DNA from: Trichoplax sp. H2
Lineage: Eukaryota; Placozoa; Uniplacotomia; Trichoplacea
Assembly (NCBI GenBank): GCA_003344405.1
Contig: NOWV01000075.1
Coordinates: 289,618 to 353,617, forward strand
DNA length: 64,000 nt
Direction: 5' to 3'
Made by a program: the position numbers and the translations under genes. The notes beneath the pieces were generated by a model, which saw only the letters and a list, made by a program, of their open reading frames with translations, had not been told where the DNA came from and ran no database searches. Of the stretch, positions 62,001 through 64,000 are shown piece after piece (position 1 is the first letter of the stretch; the number at the start of each line of letters is the position of its first letter).

Positions 62001-64000
62001 TATAAATACTTAACAGCGATTATTTAATAACATTAAGATCTTGCATGTCGACTATTTCATCATTGGAGCGATGACTTAATATTCATGTTATTATTGTAGC
62101 TGCATTTTGTGATTTTGGTTATCGATGCCCGTTTACTTCTTTCCAAATAGCTTCCGCATCAATATAGCAATTTACTCATCTTACTAAATAATTTGATCAA
62201 TGAAATTCAATTTATTTTTGCATACTACGTGTGCTTTCGATCTTGTATAGTCAACAATTTGTCTACATTACAAGGCTACTACAATAATAAGTATTTCTTC
62301 TACGTAGTTGCTTACAAAAGCTCTATATTAAATTGAAGTAAAAGTTCAATTTATGGCTGGGCATTATTATGACGAACTAATTATTAATTTGTGACCCATA
62401 AGTCCATACGGCGTCAAAATGGTGAATGTGGTACTAATATCACACGCCATATTTTTTTACCAAGAACACTGCGTTTATGAACTTTAATAAAATTTCCAGT
62501 GATTAGTATATTGAAAGTCATATCATATTATGAATACCAATTTATAAATTTTCATACTCGTCGAGACTTAAATTCTAGATAAAAGATATTCGTATATCCT
62601 TTATATGCAGCCTCTCCATAATAAGGCATTTTTTCAATATGAACAAATAATGAAAATGACAGCTGAAGTACAGCAATTTAATTTCCTCGAATAATAGCAT
62701 TCTAAATCAATATTAGTGTTAAAATGTTTATTATATATGAAAATGAATTAAAACCGTGACTTGAATTAAAATACAAAAAATTGAAGATACTCACTTTCCC
62801 TTAATAAGTTGACTACGAATGTTGTTAGAACAAAAATGAATCTAATGCCTTATCCATATTACTAACTAGTGTCTGGTTTTAAAATTTTGAGTTTTTAGTA
62901 ATCTTGTTAGAAGACAAAAGTGAGTGCATCGATATGAGTTTGAAAAGCGTTTATATCCGAAAGAGTCATCATAAGTTATGCTGTTTAGAAGCAATCTTTT
63001 AAAATTTAATAAATTTCCAAGAATGCATACGAATTTAACACTAAAAGCGCTTTAGCAAAAGTGCAATATTAGATTAGATGTGACGAAAATCGTTCACTAT
63101 AAATATATAACTTATATATGAACGTGACCGCATGCGAAATCGATCATTTTACAAACTGCCCTATGTAAATGTATTAAACAATATTTTAATAAGGGAAATA
63201 TTGTTAATATTAATGAGCTCTTTATTTTAGAAATTACCATAGCAATATAATTCAGTTTTCAGTATCCTATGAAAATTACTCTAGTCGTATTTGGAAAGAT
63301 TCCCGCTGGGATAATCTCTTAGAGAATTAACTAAGGCTATTTTAGCTTCATTTGACGTGCTTATTTGATATATTATCGACTAAAGATGCATGTTGACGAC
63401 CAGATGCTGCCTTTTGTAAAAATGTCTAAAAAACTGATTTGTTACTAAAGGATAGCAAATTTGCTGCTCTATCTGTTATTATCTTTTTAATGTAATTTAA
63501 AGACTAACATGAAGAAATGGTACCTAAACAAAATTTTTAAATTAAATTTTTGTACGCGTTATTTAAGATTACAAGGTTTAACAATCATAGCCTAAGCAAA
63601 AAATAAAATATTTTGGATATTAGGCAATTAAAGCATTAAGATAAAAATGTAGCCTAAAGATTCGAGAAGTTTATGGTTCGTTATGCAGTATGTGTTTTCT
63701 CGTACCCAGTTCTCTAGCTAAGATTACCACATAATCAAGCTAGCGATATTACTTGTATCTTAATCGTACCTTCTACTGAGTTTAAGATTTCTATTTTATC
63801 GATTTTTTTGCTATAATAAGACCATTAAAAGATCTACTGCGCCCTAATTCCTATACTATAAATAATGTAAAATTGGTTTATGATAAATGATATTTTTTCA
63901 AAGAGTGAGACAATTGAATATTTTAGTCATTTATTCATTTTCAACTTTTATTTCCGCTTTTTTAATCCATTATTGTAGGAGCTCGCTAAGAATAACGACG
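59092..64000. other. Right flank of the array
   Basis: About 4.9 kb upstream of receptor 5 with no further receptor. One small plus-strand ORF with a nearby AATAAA (61295-61501) is the only candidate gene. The rest is AT-rich with frequent T and A runs, and shows no repeat or RNA gene that I can recognise. Confidence 0.55.
61295..61501 (+). CDS. Small hypothetical ORF (68 aa)
   Basis: I do not recognise this protein. It starts at an ATG in the context CAACATGG, runs 68 residues with a mixed, soluble-looking composition (acidic and basic residues spread along it, hydrophobic C-terminal third) and ends TAG. AATAAA lies about 22 bp after the stop (61523-61528). It has no clear signal peptide or domain. 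An open frame this long can occur by chance here. It may also be a terminal exon, since a TTTTGTACCGGTATCTC stretch precedes the ATG. Confidence 0.22.
   Translation: MEKLIYCDLISAKDLIQNINDIPNVEIKNRLQVFDKNSNLISSNAIGFILRQLVCKNYIILLEYFTTC

Overview
This window looks like AT-rich nuclear DNA from an animal, roughly one third G+C by eye. It carries five complete single-exon class A (rhodopsin-like) GPCR genes, all on the minus strand, spread over about 47 kb with mostly non-coding DNA between them. Intronless lineage-specific receptor arrays, the base composition and a Ty3/Gypsy relic fit an early-branching metazoan. A placozoan is my leading inference and a cnidarian is possible, but no marker here settles it. 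There are no bacterial-style operons, tRNAs, rRNAs or CRISPR arrays that I can support.

Layout. 1-11938 is gene-free, opening with an assembly gap (623-642) flanked by two near-identical copies of one locus. GPCR-1 is at 11939-12976, GPCR-2 at 23357-24391, GPCR-3 (the divergent member) at 31530-32558, GPCR-4 at 40719-41756 and GPCR-5 at 58054-59091. The 19.7-20.75 kb region holds a second gap flanked by duplicate copies. One copy carries, and the other lacks, a 175-bp inverted-repeat transposon with an 8-bp target duplication. A Ty3/Gypsy pol 3' relic with polypurine tract and LTR-like end lies at 36978-37608. A third gap at 46508-46527 is again flanked by duplicates. Two- or three-copy direct repeats of roughly 100-300 bp are scattered through the spacers.

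The receptors are close paralogues. They share a short N-terminus with one cysteine exactly ten residues before an N-glycosylation sequon, a C-P-x-x-C motif in extracellular loop 2, and a nearly invariant TM3/ICL2 segment. They also share the same departures from class A consensus: Asn for Asp2.50, (E/D)K(F/L) for DRY, Gln for Trp6.48, and SPxxY for NPxxY. GPCR-1/-2 and GPCR-4/-5 form two subgroups. The intact frames, with many silent differences between them, argue for working receptors under selection. Ligand and coupling cannot be read from the sequence.

The strongest leads are the array's jointly altered activation microswitches and its possible second extracellular disulphide, and the small transposon whose empty site is visible in the same scaffold. 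Several short open stretches that look exon-like are reported only as weak findings, because open frames of 45-80 codons arise by chance in DNA this AT-rich.
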